Below, piece by piece: positions 13,499 to 25,006 of a stretch of DNA of 64,000 nt. The position numbers and the translations under genes were made by a program. How positions within the stretch are numbered: the first letter of the stretch is position 1; each line of letters starts with the position of its first letter. The notes below the pieces were generated by a model. The model saw nothing but the letters and a program-made list of their open reading frames with translations. It had not been told where the DNA came from and ran no database searches. Origin of the DNA: Citrus sinensis (taxonomy: Eukaryota > Streptophyta > Magnoliopsida > Sapindales > Rutaceae); assembly GCF_022201045.2 (NCBI RefSeq), contig NC_068558.1, positions 51,935,501 through 51,999,500 of the forward strand. The letters are read 5' to 3'.

Positions 13499-13643
13499 TT
13501 CTTTTAAAAATTTTGTATTGCTCGCTTTGATGACGGGAAGTCTATGCGGTTTGGGTAGTTAGTTAATGTGGGGATGATCACGGACGCATTGATGGAATAA
13601 TATCCTTTCTGAAAAAATTGAGAATTATTTATTTATTTTGTAA

Positions 13644-14547
13644 GGGTTGGGTTATTTAAATCCACCAAATTACTTAATAAATTTATTTTTTAAAATAATT
13701 TTTTATGATTAAAATACCCCTAAATTAAACTATAATTATGAACATTAGAATATAATAAAAAAGAAAGAAAAATTAAAATTTGTATTCTTTGAACTCATCT
13801 TTATATTCAACATAATTTTATAGAACTCTAATAAGATTTTTATTAAACCCTAATCAATCAAGAGCTGTGATTCTTCTATCAAGCCATATATTTTTGTTAA
13901 ATGACACATGTGATTCGATTTAGAGCAACAGAGTTGGTTGTTATTGATTTGATGGATATTAATTTGATGGAGGAACAAAACAATATTGACAATAATTTGA
14001 ATCATGAATAGATATGAAATTTTTTTATTTACATTTGATTTTTTATTTTTTTTTTCTTTTCCATTCGAAATTGATAGAGAGATACATTCAAAACCAGCAA
14101 CATAACAGACAAATATTTAGTGTCCTTCGTCAAAGATTTTTCTTTTCACTCCAAGAAAGCATTTTCTTGTCCTTGGAGGTTTTCTTTCGGTTTCCTTTAT
14201 AAATCAACTTCAAATACCTTCAAACAAGTATCTCATGAATGTATTCTGAAATGTTAAAAGCAATAAATTCGTTTCCTTTCCTTTTGTTTCTTTTTTTATT
14301 TTTTCAGAAGAAGATTTTGACTTATATTCAACCGATTTTTCAGAAGAATTTAATGGGTTTATAAATAAATTTAATGGGTTTAAGTAAAATCACTATTATT
14401 AGAAAAATTGGGTTTAGTAAGGGTATATTAGATATTTAAGTGAGTTTACTGAGTAAAATTAAAAATTAAAAATTACAAAATTTGATGGTAGATTTATTTA
14501 GTAAATAAGTTTATTGAGTAATTTGGTGGGTTCAAATAGCCCTACCC
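13644..14547. mobile_element. non-autonomous Mutator-like (MULE/MITE-type) element, unit 1
   Basis: The left end GGGTTGGGTTATTTAAATCC and the inverted right end GGGTAGGGCTATTTGAACCC are related, and the match continues for about 48 bp (CACCAAATTACTTAATAAAT against CACCAAATTACTCAATAAAC). The element is 904 bp long with no transposase frame. It is flanked by ATTTTGTAA on the left and ATTTTATAA on the right, an 8-of-9 match to a 9-bp target-site duplication, typical of Mutator-like elements. End divergence suggests moderate age, older than the tandem duplication that copied it. Confidence 0.75.
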
Positions 14548-14654
14548 ATTTTATAATTGATTAGTGTATGTATTGTATTAATAATTGATTAATGAAGCAT
14601 GTCAAATCCAATATATAGACATTGATAAAAGAGATAGACATGGTTAAAAAAAAA

Positions 14655-14655
<1 letters not shown>

Positions 14656-14699
<44 letters not shown>
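14656..14699. repeat. (TA)n microsatellite, unit 1
   Basis: About 22 TA units. The matching tract in unit 2 is about 4 bp shorter and the flanking bases differ slightly, making it one of the few internal differences between the units. Confidence 0.95.
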
Positions 14700-14703
<4 letters not shown>

Positions 14704-14976
14704 ACATACAAATAATTATTACCACATGGGAGCTGGTTCTTTAAAACTAGGGGTAGAAGCTGGAAACTTTAGTTGTAGTCAAATAACAATTAGATATAAG
14801 CCCAAAAAAGTAAATGTGAAAAAAAAAACTCTTAACATCGGTTCGATGTCCTTTTAACGAATAAAAATTATTCATTATTGACTTATTAAATGATAAAATA
14901 AAATATTACTTAGCTTGGCTCGACTTGCTATGAATGTGCATTTTCCTCACAGTCACTCAACTTCAAGTTATATGAC

Positions 14977-15077
14977 CTGTTTGGGGCAACTGCTCCCCAG
15001 GCTAATTTTAGGGGAATATTCCCCTAGAATTGGCCTGGGGGGCAGCTGCGCGGTGGCAGCGCATCTGCCCCAAACAG
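14977..15077. mobile_element. 101-bp foldback/MITE-like palindrome, unit 1
   Basis: Perfect 12-bp terminal inverted repeats, CTGTTTGGGGCA and TGCCCCAAACAG. Inside, about 56 bp form a near-perfect palindrome centred on AGGGGAATATTCCCCT, followed by a GC-rich segment. It stands out from very AT-rich surroundings and would fold into a strong hairpin. No clear target-site duplication was seen, so the mobile-element call rests on the inverted ends. Confidence 0.6.
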
Positions 15078-16483
15078 ATTTATAATATAAGTAAATTACG
15101 GTGTCTAATGGTTAGTGTTTCTCATCCCATCCAAAATAAATCATAAAAAAAGAATAAAATATTAGTTGAAAAATTAAAGGAAAAAAAAGTCGATATTAAG
15201 TTAGCATTATCAAAGATTGGAACAACAATAAGATTTAGAGACGAGTTGAAAAAAAAATATTTTTTGAATTGAATATTAAACTAAAGAAGATGGTTATGTT
15301 TCTTACTACGTATGACAAAAGATAAGTTGTAATGAAATTACAACAACATTTGTAGGACTTTTACAGGTACTTAGGTAGGATACAAAAAAATTAAAGATAT
15401 TGGGAATATACTAATTAATTCAGGGATATTTTTCAACTTCAATTATAATTTAGATGTAACATTTATATATTAATTTTATTTTCAAAATTCACACTGATGC
15501 TGCAATCCCTGTCCGTTTTCATTATGGTTCGCCGCTACTTAAGACGAGATTTTAAAAAAAATTATAATTTACTATAGTTTATAGTTCATTCTTATTTACT
15601 ATTAGCCTAAATTAAGATTATGGTTTTTTTTATGACTATAATAAAATTACTCTTATTAAAATTATAAGGATTCTAGCGTATATGAAAAGAGAAATTTGAA
15701 AAATAAATAGAGTTAATTAGAAAGTGAAATTAATGAAATAAATAGAGAGGCCAAATACTTTCACAATTCATAGAGGCCCAATTTCGGTCTTTCTTTCGCA
15801 CGGGCCTTTAAGCATTTCCGTTGAAGCTATTGGCGGACCACCACAAGTGTCAGTTGTAAAGTATAAGGGTAACGCAATTCCCAACTCGAATAAAATTGGC
15901 CTTAAAACTCCTCAATCCTCCCCAACAATTATCATTTGGTTGCCTCTACCTCACCTCTCAGTCCTCACTCACCGCCGCTCCATTGAACCAACACAACTAA
16001 GCTAAGTTCAAAGCACAAAGCACACTAATAATTCTACTATTACTACTCTATTAAGAAGAAAAAAAGTTACACCACCGCAGTAAAAAATACCAAAACTCAC
16101 GGCACCAATAATCCATCCACACGCACACACACAAAACCCAATCACCACCTAATTCTAAACCTAACCCCACCCACCCACAGCGCTGCGATGGGTGGGTTAC
16201 TGCATCCACCAACGCTACTATTCTCATCTCATTCATCTAATTGACCATTTATACACACACACATAAACGTATATTTTATATTTATTCGATAATAATGAGA
16301 AACCACAACTGGTCGCCAAACAACAACAAAGTCAGAAAGTGTGGACCGCCTTGGCCTTGGGTGCGCAAGCGCAACCCCGCACCCCACCCCACCACATCAC
16401 CCCCGGCGCACGTTAGCCCCCCACCCCTCTCACACCTAAGCGGTGGCCTCAATCCTCACTAACTAGATCTCAAAATCAGCCGC

Positions 16484-16509
16484 ACCCCCCCCCACCCTCC
16501 CCCCCCCCC
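16484..16509. repeat. poly-C/CCCA low-complexity tract, unit 1
   Basis: C-rich tract about 200 bases upstream of the trihelix start codon. Its composition differs from the unit 2 tract at 33326-33350, and a few substitutions lie within 100 bases. Such tracts are prone to both mutation and base-calling errors. Confidence 0.85.
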
Positions 16510-16699
16510 TTCCAATCAATAATATGTCACCAAAACCAAACCCCACTTTCTCCACCACCACCCACGCCCACACCTACACCTACACTCACACGCTGTCGTT
16601 TCATTATTATCATTCTCTTCTTCTCCTTCTTCTCCTCTCTCTTCCTCTCCTTTTGTCGTGCGCGCCTTAACCGTTCTCCTCTCCCCCGCACAAAACGCC

Positions 16700-17761
16700 A
16701 TGTCGTCTCCTCCCACGCCCCAAGATCCGATCCCTCAAGAAACCCCCCCACCACCGCCTGCGCCTCTACCTGCTCCGCCTGTACATACGCCCTCAGTCAA
16801 CCCTCGCCGCCTCCCGCCTCCTTGCTGGTCCCACGACGAGACCGTCGCCCTTATCGACGCTTACCGCGACAAGTGGTACGCCCTCCGTCGCGGGAACCTC
16901 AAGGCCACTCACTGGCAAGAAGTCGCCGACGCGGTGGGCCGACGCTGTCCCGCCGCCTCACCCGCGAAGACGGCCGTCCAGTGCCGTCACAAGATGGAGA
17001 AGCTCCGCAAAAGGTACCGTACCGAGATCCAGCGCGCTAAATCGATGCCTCTCTCCAGATTCTCGTCGTCGTGGGTTCACTTCAAGAGGATGGACGCCAT
17101 GGAGAAAGGTCCGTCTGTGAAAGCCGATTACAACTCGGATAGCGGTGATGACGACGACAACGATGACGAAGACGATGAAGATTTGAATCAAGATTTGTAC
17201 CAAGATCGCTCGAATTTCAAAAACGGCGTCGTCAATACGAGGAGCGTTCATAATTTATATCGCAATGGTATTAATTCTGGCCCTAGTAGTGGTGGTGGTA
17301 GTGGGTTTAGAATTAGAATCCCCACCGGAGTTAGTATAGCTCAACCTGGGCCTAAGATTTATGCTAAGATTGGAACAAACCCTAACCCTAATCCTAACCC
17401 TAACTTCAATCACAAACCTAATTTCGGTTCGGCGTCGGGTTCCGGGTCTGGGCCAGCAGTGAATTATGGGACAAGGGTATTGAGAGGATGTGATGATACG
17501 GGTACGGGGATGGGGAAGAGAGAAAGGGAGCCTGTGGTGGCTGAGATGGTGGCAGCGATTAGGATGTTGGGGGACGGGTTTGTGAAAATGGAACAGATGA
17601 AGATGGAGATGGCAAGAGAGATTGAGACTATGCGAATGGAAATGGAGATGAAGCGTACTGAGATGATTTTGGACTCTCAGCAGAGGATTGTGGAGGCCTT
17701 TGCTAAGGCTGTTTCGGAGAAGAGTAAGAAGCCAAAAAGAATGCCAGACTCTGAATCTTAG
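16700..17761 (+). CDS. Trihelix (SIP1/ASIL-type) transcription factor, copy 1
   Basis: Intronless, 353 residues, from the ATG at 16700 (MSSPPTPQDPIPQET). A Pro-rich N-terminus (residues 1-38) leads into a trihelix DNA-binding domain at about 40-135: CWSHDETVALIDAYRDKWYA, HWQEVADAVGRR, CRHKMEKLRKRYR and SSWVHFKRMD. The spaced tryptophans and the downstream amphipathic helix match the SIP1 clade. Next come an acidic run (SGDDDDNDDEDDED), a Gly/Ser-rich linker, an Asn-Pro repeat NPNPNPNPN, and a Met/Glu-rich coiled coil (about 285-345) of the kind that drives dimerisation. Related Arabidopsis factors act as repressors in seed and stress programmes. At2g44730 is the likely syntenic relative, from memory. 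The 5' half is clearly GC-richer than its surroundings. The protein is identical to copy 2. Confidence 0.92.
   Translation: MSSPPTPQDPIPQETPPPPPAPLPAPPVHTPSVNPRRLPPPCWSHDETVALIDAYRDKWYALRRGNLKATHWQEVADAVGRRCPAASPAKTAVQCRHKMEKLRKRYRTEIQRAKSMPLSRFSSSWVHFKRMDAMEKGPSVKADYNSDSGDDDDNDDEDDEDLNQDLYQDRSNFKNGVVNTRSVHNLYRNGINSGPSSGGGSGFRIRIPTGVSIAQPGPKIYAKIGTNPNPNPNPNFNHKPNFGSASGSGSGPAVNYGTRVLRGCDDTGTGMGKREREPVVAEMVAAIRMLGDGFVKMEQMKMEMAREIETMRMEMEMKRTEMILDSQQRIVEAFAKAVSEKSKKPKRMPDSES
17377..17404 (+). repeat. telomere-type CCCTAA repeats inside trihelix coding sequence, unit 1
   Basis: Four AACCCTAA-type heptamers, one changed to AATCCTAA, encode the Asn-Pro repeat in frame. The matching tract in unit 2 is at 34218-34245. 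Confidence 0.85.
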
Positions 17762-20254
17762 GACGTGATAATAATCCAATTTGGCTTATAATGTGTAAGA
17801 TTTCTAGTTTGCTTTTTATTTGTTGAAGTAGATTTATGAACACATGATCTTGTAGTTGGATTCTTAGGTTTAGATTATTCTTATTGTAGTTTTTCCTAGT
17901 GTTCATGTCAAACTTGATTAGCTGTTTCCTTTTATCCTTATTTAGTTATTTATGTACCTTTTTCAATTTAATGTAATTCTACACGTAGAGCTGTGTATTG
18001 AGCTTCAAGCGATAGGGTTCTATTGGTAACTTGCTGGTGCTTTTGTGTATGCTTGTGTGTGGAAATTGGAATAGTTAAGATGCATGTGGATTATGGGCTA
18101 TGGCAATTTAATTTGTTGTTCGCTGTTCAATGACCAATTATGCACTCAATGGTCAATGGAAAAAGAACTTGAGATGGATGTAAATTAACTTTCTTGGTAT
18201 ATGATTCCTTTATAGAAGGAATGTTGTAAATAAATTCTAAGCTCACCTTTTTCTTAGCTCTTAGCAAGGTATCTGCTACACACAAGATTTATGCCTGGAA
18301 TAGGTCTGAATGCCATTTGTATGGGTACACAACAATTTTCTTGTTATGTAGAGGCTAGAGAAATTTCTTGGTGTAAATTCAATTGGAATTTCTTTCTGCT
18401 AAATTTAAATAGTGTTGCCTGGAATTTTTCTGCTCGATTTAAATTCTGTCACATGATTCAAGCAACATGATTCAAGTGTGTAAAAGCTGTGTTGCTTTTT
18501 GCTTGAAATGGGTACACTATTTTGTAAACATGCTACATCTCAAAGATCTACCCTTCATGTCTGAGCTTTATCCATTTGCTTTTTTCTGGTCCAGGGATTT
18601 GCTTTGGGATCTCTGATTTCTTTCTTGAGTTGTCTCTGAATATCTTTAAAGCAAATCATCAATTTTAGCTATAAACCATGATAATCTCCTTGAGATGTTC
18701 ACTTGATGGCATATGGTGATCGTTCTTGATTGCTTTGAGTCCCTGAAATCTGTTCAACTATTGTCATTAATTGTGATTTTTTTATTTTCTTATTATTATT
18801 ATTTTTTTCCCTCCACAAGACAGTTTTAAACTGCAGAATATGAGTTTCAGGATCTCTTGCTCTCTCCAGAATATAGCCTGGTTTGCAATTTACCGTGTCA
18901 GATGCCATATGTACCATCTGGCTACTTCAGGCCAAGACGCCTGTTAGTGAACTAGTTTTAAGACTGATCCAAAATCTATTCTCCGCAGATTAATAATAAT
19001 CAAAGGTGACTAAGAATTAACCAGTGCATAATCTTTCTATTCTTCAATAGAACAATTGCAGTTTTGATCTGAATTGTGCATAAAACTGTAGTGGTGAGGA
19101 GCTTGAAGGCATTTTCAATAATTGTGATATCAACTATCACGTGAAATCTCTGTTGTATTACGTTTTGCATAGAGACAACATTCTGTTTGATTTCTAATAA
19201 AGTGATAAAATGTTCTTTGATCTCCAATTGATGGTGCAAGCCTCCATTCTTTTCAAAATAACAACAACAACAACAACAATAATAATAAAAGAGTGCAAGT
19301 CTTCACAAATTTTTTTTTTAATATTGATTACACATCATATTACTGTATTATATAAATATTTACAATTGCTATTAAAGTAGACATTATACTGATATTTACA
19401 ATCAAATATATAATTGAGATTTATATTATTACATTAATTTTATAAAGTATATGTTTAGATATATGATCCTCACAAGCGAGAGATATCTTTGTTCCATTTG
19501 CATTTTATAAGGGAGAAAGATTGACAAATTAATTCTACACAATTTTTTACTTAATTGAGAGAGATTGAACTTCTGAAGACTCGAAACACTACTCTCGTAG
19601 TCTTGCTTAACTTTGAGAGTAGTGATTCACCACCGAGCGAAAGCCCAAGTGGCCCAGTCTTCACAATTTACTAGAAAACAACAAAGCTGGAATAGGAAAC
19701 GATTTGTTTGGAACACTAGTAATTCCAAAGATCTAATTTTTAACAAACCTAATGAGCCATTTATGGGGACAAATGGGAAGGGATACACCACCACCTATAA
19801 GGTCAAAAACATTTTTATACAAATTGATGCGTTAATAATTTAATTAGTTAAATTAAAAAATTAATTTTATTATTTACATTTCCATTCAATCAATTATATT
19901 ATCTCATATTTATAAGTATTTATGGCTATATTATTCATACGCATGCTCAGTCAAACATATTGAAACGGAAGTCCGTTTAAGAAACCAGCCTGTTGTATAT
20001 CTAAACATTGAAGATTAGCAAAAAGCCAAGGGGTCTTCACGATATTAGCCCAACATAACAGGCACGCACGGCGCACATCACTCGACCCCTCGAAGTCAGA
20101 AAACCCCATTGCAGATCGGATTGCTCCCTTAAAAACAAAAAATAAAAATAAAAATAAATAAATAAATAAATGATCTGGAAAATTCATTAGCAATACTCGG
20201 TTTCATGAAACCAAGCAAATTCAACTAATCCAGGGTTCACCAGAATACCAAAAC
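17762..20254 (+). other. intergenic region between trihelix and COX10, unit 1
   Basis: About 2.5 kb. The first part should be the trihelix 3' UTR. No other gene was found. There is an ACA-type microsatellite near 19260-19285 and a MITE relic at about 19785-19940. The last 250 bases are the COX10 promoter and leader. Confidence 0.55.
19785..19940 (-). mobile_element. internally deleted MITE relic (family of 42906-43107), unit 1
   Basis: On the reverse strand this matches the intact element at 42906-43107 in order: the TATACAAATTGATG arm, the AATTAGTT-AATTAAA core, TTCCATTCAATCAAT, then GGCTATATTATTCAT. Part of the middle is missing. No clean target duplication was found. Confidence 0.5.
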
Positions 20255-22783
20255 ATGTGGAGAAACGTCGTCGTCCGACGACTTATATCTTATTCTCAGT
20301 CCAATCGGAGTCAACATTCATCGACAGAATTAGGGTTTCTCGTAAACAGAAAATGCCACGGTGTACGATCTTCTTCTTCAGCTTCAGCTTCGGATTCGGC
20401 CACCGGTGCAGCTGCTGATCCGTTCTCGTTGATTCGCCATTACGGTCGCTGCTATTGGGAACTCTCCAAAGCTCGCCTCAGGTTCATGTTCATCACTAAT
20501 CTTAATAATTTTTTTTTTTTCAAAAGCATAATTAGACTATTTTGTATTATTGTGTATGCAGCATGTTAGTTGTTGCTACATCAGGAACTGGATTTGCATT
20601 GGGGAGTGGAAGTACCATTGATTTAGCTGGACTTTGTTGGACCTGTACTGGCACTATGATGGTTGCTGCCTCTGCTAATTCTCTTAATCAGGTTCGAGGA
20701 AGCATCTTTTGTTATGTTATAAAACATGTGGTGCGTTGTTGGTATTTCACTGATTTTTCCCCCCCTAGTTGTTTGAGATAAGCAATGATGCCAAAATGAA
20801 GCGAACAATGCGAAGACCTCTGCCTTCTGGCAGAATTTCGGTACGCCATGCTGTCACCTGGGCATCTTCTGTTGGTGTTGCTGGCACTGCTTTATTGGCA
20901 TGGAAGGTGACCCAATAAATTTTTTTTCAATTGCTGCCTCTCCTTTTCTTTACCATTTGTGTGATTTTCTCTGAGCGGAGAGACTAATAGTGGAGTTTGA
21001 TGACAAGGTTTTTGCAGGCTAATATGTTGACAGCTGGGCTTGCAGCCTCTAACCTTATTCTTTATGCATTTGTGTACACGCCATTGAAGCAGATTCACCC
21101 GGTCAATACGTGGGTGGGGGCTATTGTTGGAGCTATTCCACCTCTTCTTGGGTAATTTCTTCTTTATTTTTTAGGCTTCTTTTTTTTTGTCTTTTTTTTT
21201 GCCCCCACGTTTGATTTGGGGTTGACAGTTATGCTTTGATTGTATTAGAGAAAAGTGCTTTTGCACTTTGTATAGCAAGTGCTACCATCTGAATTGATAT
21301 TTAATGCACGTTTCGAGTTCAATATGTGATGGGACTTCTTCATCCTAATTTGGTACGCTGAGCTTAATGGATGGGATGAAGAATTAGTATCACTTTAGCA
21401 ATTAAGTTATTAAGAAATGCAGTATTGGCAGAAAGTGGTTAGTTAATGTATTCCTTACACAATTTTGATGAAACCATGGAGATCAGACTGATTGATATAG
21501 AATCAGATTGATATTTCTAGAATCATAATTCAACCTGACTTCATACTTTGACGTTAAGTCAAAACATATTAATCATGCATGATGCAGGCTCATGCTTATC
21601 TGTTTGTTCTGATTCTCAGGTGGACTGCAGCTGTTGGCCATGTTTCTCTAAATGGAATGATTCTCCCTGCAGCTCTCTATTTTTGGCAAATACCCCATTT
21701 TATGGCTCTTGCGTACTTGTGCCGCAACGATTATGCTGCCGGAGGGTATGTATATTTGTCGTAGTAGATGGATTGATTCATGTTTGAAATATTTAGTGAA
21801 TCCTCACTTGATCATCAGGCAGTACCCATAATAATTTTCTTTGGTATCAGTTCAATGGTTTTGCAGCGATAGTTTTTAAGCTAGTGAAGTCTATTAACAG
21901 TGTACTCTGCTCTTAGTGCATATCTCATTTTTATTATGCATTGCCTCTCCAGATATAGGATGATCTCACTTGCTGATGCTTCCGGTCAGAGAACTGCTTT
22001 GGTGGCCCTCAGGAACTGCCTGTATCTGGTCCCTTTGGGATACTTGGCCTATGATTGTGAGTTGCATTCTACCAAAGAATGTCTTTCTTTCTTTCATTCA
22101 TTCATTCATTTTTGGGTAAACATTTATGTGCAGGATTTCATTAGATATCAATTACTATAGAACAAGGATGCTTAATTCACATTAGCTGCAATAAATTTTT
22201 GTCTTAACATGTGAACTGCTAAGACCTTTCTTCTATAAACTATATGGAATGAATTGTTTTTCTAGAAATCTGTTTCCTCTTGATTTCTATATCAAGCAGG
22301 TTTAATGAAATTGCATGTATATGTTTGATCTTATCTTAGTTTCTTGCAAGGATTGATCCCATTTCACCTTTGAAAACTTAATGTGCTTTGCCCACAGGGG
22401 GGGTGACTTCTGGTTGGTTTTGTCTTGAATCATCACTGATCACTCTAGCAATAAGTGCTGCGGCGTTTTCGTTCTATCGAGACCGAACTACTCAAAAAGC
22501 CAGAAAGATGTTTCATGCTAGCCTCCTGTATCTTCCAGTCTTTATGTCCGGGCTCCTATTTCACCGTCTCACTGATAACCAGCAATCCCTACCAGAAGAA
22601 GATTCAGAGAAGATTGTCGAGCTTTCTTCATCTTCAGAGACTGTCCCCGTTGAGAGTGAAGATATGAATAGGAAAAAGAAGTTGAGTTATTATTCCTCAC
22701 TTGGCAGACAAGTGCGCGCACCTGTAGCATATGCTTCTGTTGCCCCATTTCCCTTTCTTCCTGCCCCTTCCTATGCTGAATGA
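20255..22783 (+). CDS. COX10: Protohaem IX farnesyltransferase / haem O synthase, mitochondrial, copy 1
   Basis: Seven exons in consistent phase: 20255-20481, 20562-20691, 20769-20906, 21018-21151, 21620-21745, 21953-22056 and 22398-22783, giving 414 residues. COX10 is a UbiA-family prenyltransferase of the inner mitochondrial membrane. It adds farnesyl to protohaem, the first step to haem A for cytochrome c oxidase. The N-terminus ([20 protein letters not shown]) is an Arg/Ser-rich presequence. The first Asp-rich motif is [18 protein letters not shown] (about 124-141). The second lies around [19 protein letters not shown] (D247 to D260). Several hydrophobic helices follow the usual UbiA spacing. 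The C-terminal tail is hydrophilic and Ser/Glu-rich. The predicted protein is identical to copy 2 at 37096. Its neighbour on the other strand is a convergent truncated cyclophilin gene. Confidence 0.95.
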
Positions 22784-23564
22784 TTGAGGCTTTGATTTTT
22801 ATTGGTTGAGGTAGTAAATGTGGGAAGGCAACTTATGCAAGTTTTCTGGGTTTTCTTGAAAACTTGTTCCTTTTCCTTTTATCATAAAAATTTCCTCAAT
22901 TTTCTTTTCTGGGGGATTTTTCTTGTTGATAATACGCTGTGTGGGTTGGACTCTTTGTATCTGCAGCAACCATGCAGAAGGGAGAACTTTTGATGATCTG
23001 CATCATTAGATAATTTGGATCTTAAAACAAATTCCGCTGCAGTCAGTCGCAAGCGTTAAAGCATCCTGGGGATGAGTGAACAATTATTCTGTAAGTCCCA
23101 TTTATTATTTCAATAATGTATGATCATTTGTCATTCTGTTTCTCTATAAAATTCGACGGATGCCGGCTAGAGAAATGTGTTCTTTGGTTGGGTTGTTCTC
23201 TGTCTGTAAAATTCGACGTGCAAAATGCCCCTTCTTGGTTTTTCGTTTTTGAAGGAGTCGCTTTATTGATTCTTTCTTGTATTTCATTAGCTTTACAAAA
23301 TGGAGGCGGCCCCGGCCCAGGCCAAGCCCACCTTTGGTGACGGGCAAAGAAACGAGATGTTATTAGAACTTGAAACTTTAACACAAAATGAAAAGATATA
23401 TGCGTGGTGCTAAAGTACCAAACGAGGAACAAAAACAACCTTGAATTTCGAATTTGATTACTCAAACCAGGAAAGTGCAGGACGAGAACCGCGTTCACTC
23501 TACTCAAGACAAAGAGGGCGGTTTTGTAATTGTATATACGTCTATATACGTGTATTGAGTGAGT
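22784..23564 (+). other. convergent 3' region between COX10 and the cyclophilin remnant, unit 1
   Basis: COX10 3' UTR and terminator region facing the 3' end of the - strand cyclophilin-like sequence. No other gene was seen. The first single-base indel of the right-hand cluster, relative to unit 2, falls near 23331. Confidence 0.5.
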
Positions 23565-25006
23565 TTAAAGAGTTGCTTGACTTGTACTGATTCTACGAAA
23601 TCTCAAGGGAATGGGCTTTTCCAAGACAGACACATTGACATTGCTCCAGACCTCCTGTTTGGTCGGAAGCCGTGCAATTCTCTCAGCAATCGCCATATCT
23701 TCGGGGAAGAACAATACCAAAGACAGTGTATACTTTTTTCCACTCATTGTGATTAGCCAAGCTGATGAAGAACTCCGGGCCGGAACCAACCCACGCTACC
23801 GACCCTCTCCTTATGGTTGAACAGACCTCTAATGGAATTTCTTTGAACGTGATACTGTGTGTTTCAAGCGATCCTTGAATTAAAGCAAATGGAGGGCCGT
23901 ATCCTCCGGGAGCCTGTCAAGTGAACCAGCATTTTTGTGACGACGATAATGATGAGGATATTCGAATAGTGCGTTTCGTAAATGTCAAAAAGGCCTTACA
24001 TTTTCAATGTGATTCCCTTCTGTATCCAATGGGTCCCTCGGCTCTCTGCACGATGAAACTGACATCCCACACAATGTCGAGAGGCCAACAGCTCCAGCAT
24101 ATAAGCAACAGATAAGGGGGCACTATCAGGCAAAAGCTGCAAAACCAAAGATCATAAAGGAAGCCGACCGATACGCAAGAGAGACCCATTCCATTAAGAG
24201 AATCATGGTGAGTAGCTGAACTCGAGTATAAGGATAAGAAATAAGGTACCACTAACAGTAATTAAATGCCAAATATGATACTGTGACATCACAATGTGAA
24301 CAACAAGAATACTTCAAGCCCATGCAAGTACAGAACGAAGGTCAGGGAGAGGAAAAGAATTCATGATGATGAGGATTATGAAACTTTGATTTGTACACCG
24401 CGGATCTATTATGGTCAAATGTTTAATAGCAATCATAAAGGCTTGGACGCATGACAAAAGAAGGACCAACAAAGATGGGACTTTTCAGGTTACAGTTAGC
24501 AAGTGGGAAATGCGAAAGACGTATATGCAATAGAAGTATTACTTAGCTGCAACTTAAAGATAGTGATGATGCGAATTATCTCTCAAGAAAACTTACTTTC
24601 ACATGAAGAGTCCCGTATTCAGTCTCTAACCTGACAATGCCCTACAAGGAAAAGTTAATGATAAATATTAGCAAACTGATCTAAGATTAAACCATTAAGC
24701 ATGTGTTATCAAGATTCGCACAACATAACAAACAGGTCTTTTTACACTATCACACAATATACCAATGTCAAATATATCCACTTTTATGAACCTCTAAATA
24801 CATGAAATGCAAATTTGGAAAGCTCTAAATCAACCTTTTCATACAATAATTTTACTAGCAAAAAGAAGAAAGGAGAGAGACTTTCTCTTCAAAATTTACC
24901 AGATATTACCTCTCCTTTCCCAAAGATTAGACCCGATGTCCACATAACTTGATCACGTGCGTCTCGTGGATTAGGCTCCAGTGCATCTTTCTGCTTCTTC
25001 AGCCAA
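23565..25006 (-). pseudogene. 5'-truncated cyclophilin-like gene (unit 1 remnant)
   Basis: Matches exons 2-5 of the complete gene at 40407-42569: exon 2 remnant 24910-25006, exon 3 24597-24641, exon 4 24000-24136 and exon 5 23565-23913. Exon 1, intron 1 and the first two bases of exon 2 are absent because the duplication breakpoint falls there, so the promoter, membrane anchor and Cys-rich domain are missing. Exon 4 is one base short (137 instead of 138) and exon 5 one base long (349 instead of 348), so both are frameshifted relative to the complete copy. It cannot make the normal protein. The two indels may be genuine decay or consensus errors near the seam. Confidence 0.9.

Larger units (their letters stand above)
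11381..16699 (+). other. intergenic region between cyclin and trihelix genes, unit 1
   Basis: 5.3 kb with no gene I can support. It contains the cyclin 3' UTR, a (TTA)n tract at 13464-13498, a MULE-like element at 13644-14547, a (TA)n tract at 14656-14699, a short palindromic foldback element at 14977-15077, and from about 15800 the more GC-rich, CT-rich promoter and leader of the trihelix gene with a poly-C tract at 16484-16509. Short open frames at 11844-12071 and 14014-14202 have no family resemblance. Confidence 0.6.
8163..25004 (+). repeat. large tandem duplication, unit 1 (about 16.84 kb)
   Basis: The sequence from AATCTTTATTAAGC at 8163 runs collinearly with the sequence from 25005, at an offset of 16841-16845 bp. 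The unit carries cyclin, trihelix and COX10 genes plus a truncated cyclophilin-like gene. The units agree base for base over most of their length. Differences are (a) single-base indels in the first 1.4 kb, (b) the (TA)n tract near 14656 and a few bases beside it, (c) the poly-C tract near 16484 and a few nearby substitutions, and (d) indels plus two substitutions in the last 1.7 kb. The two flanks and the junction share only the dinucleotide AA, so the breakpoints have 2-bp microhomology at most. Confidence 0.97.

Noticed and set aside
16241-16716. Several open frames on both strands just upstream of the trihelix gene
   Set aside because: GC- and C-rich leader sequence opens long frames by composition. 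No motif was found, and they overlap the poly-C tract.
17255-17779. 174-residue - strand open frame over the trihelix gene
   Set aside because: Shadow of the real + strand gene. Its His/Leu-rich repeat is the complement of Met/Glu codons.
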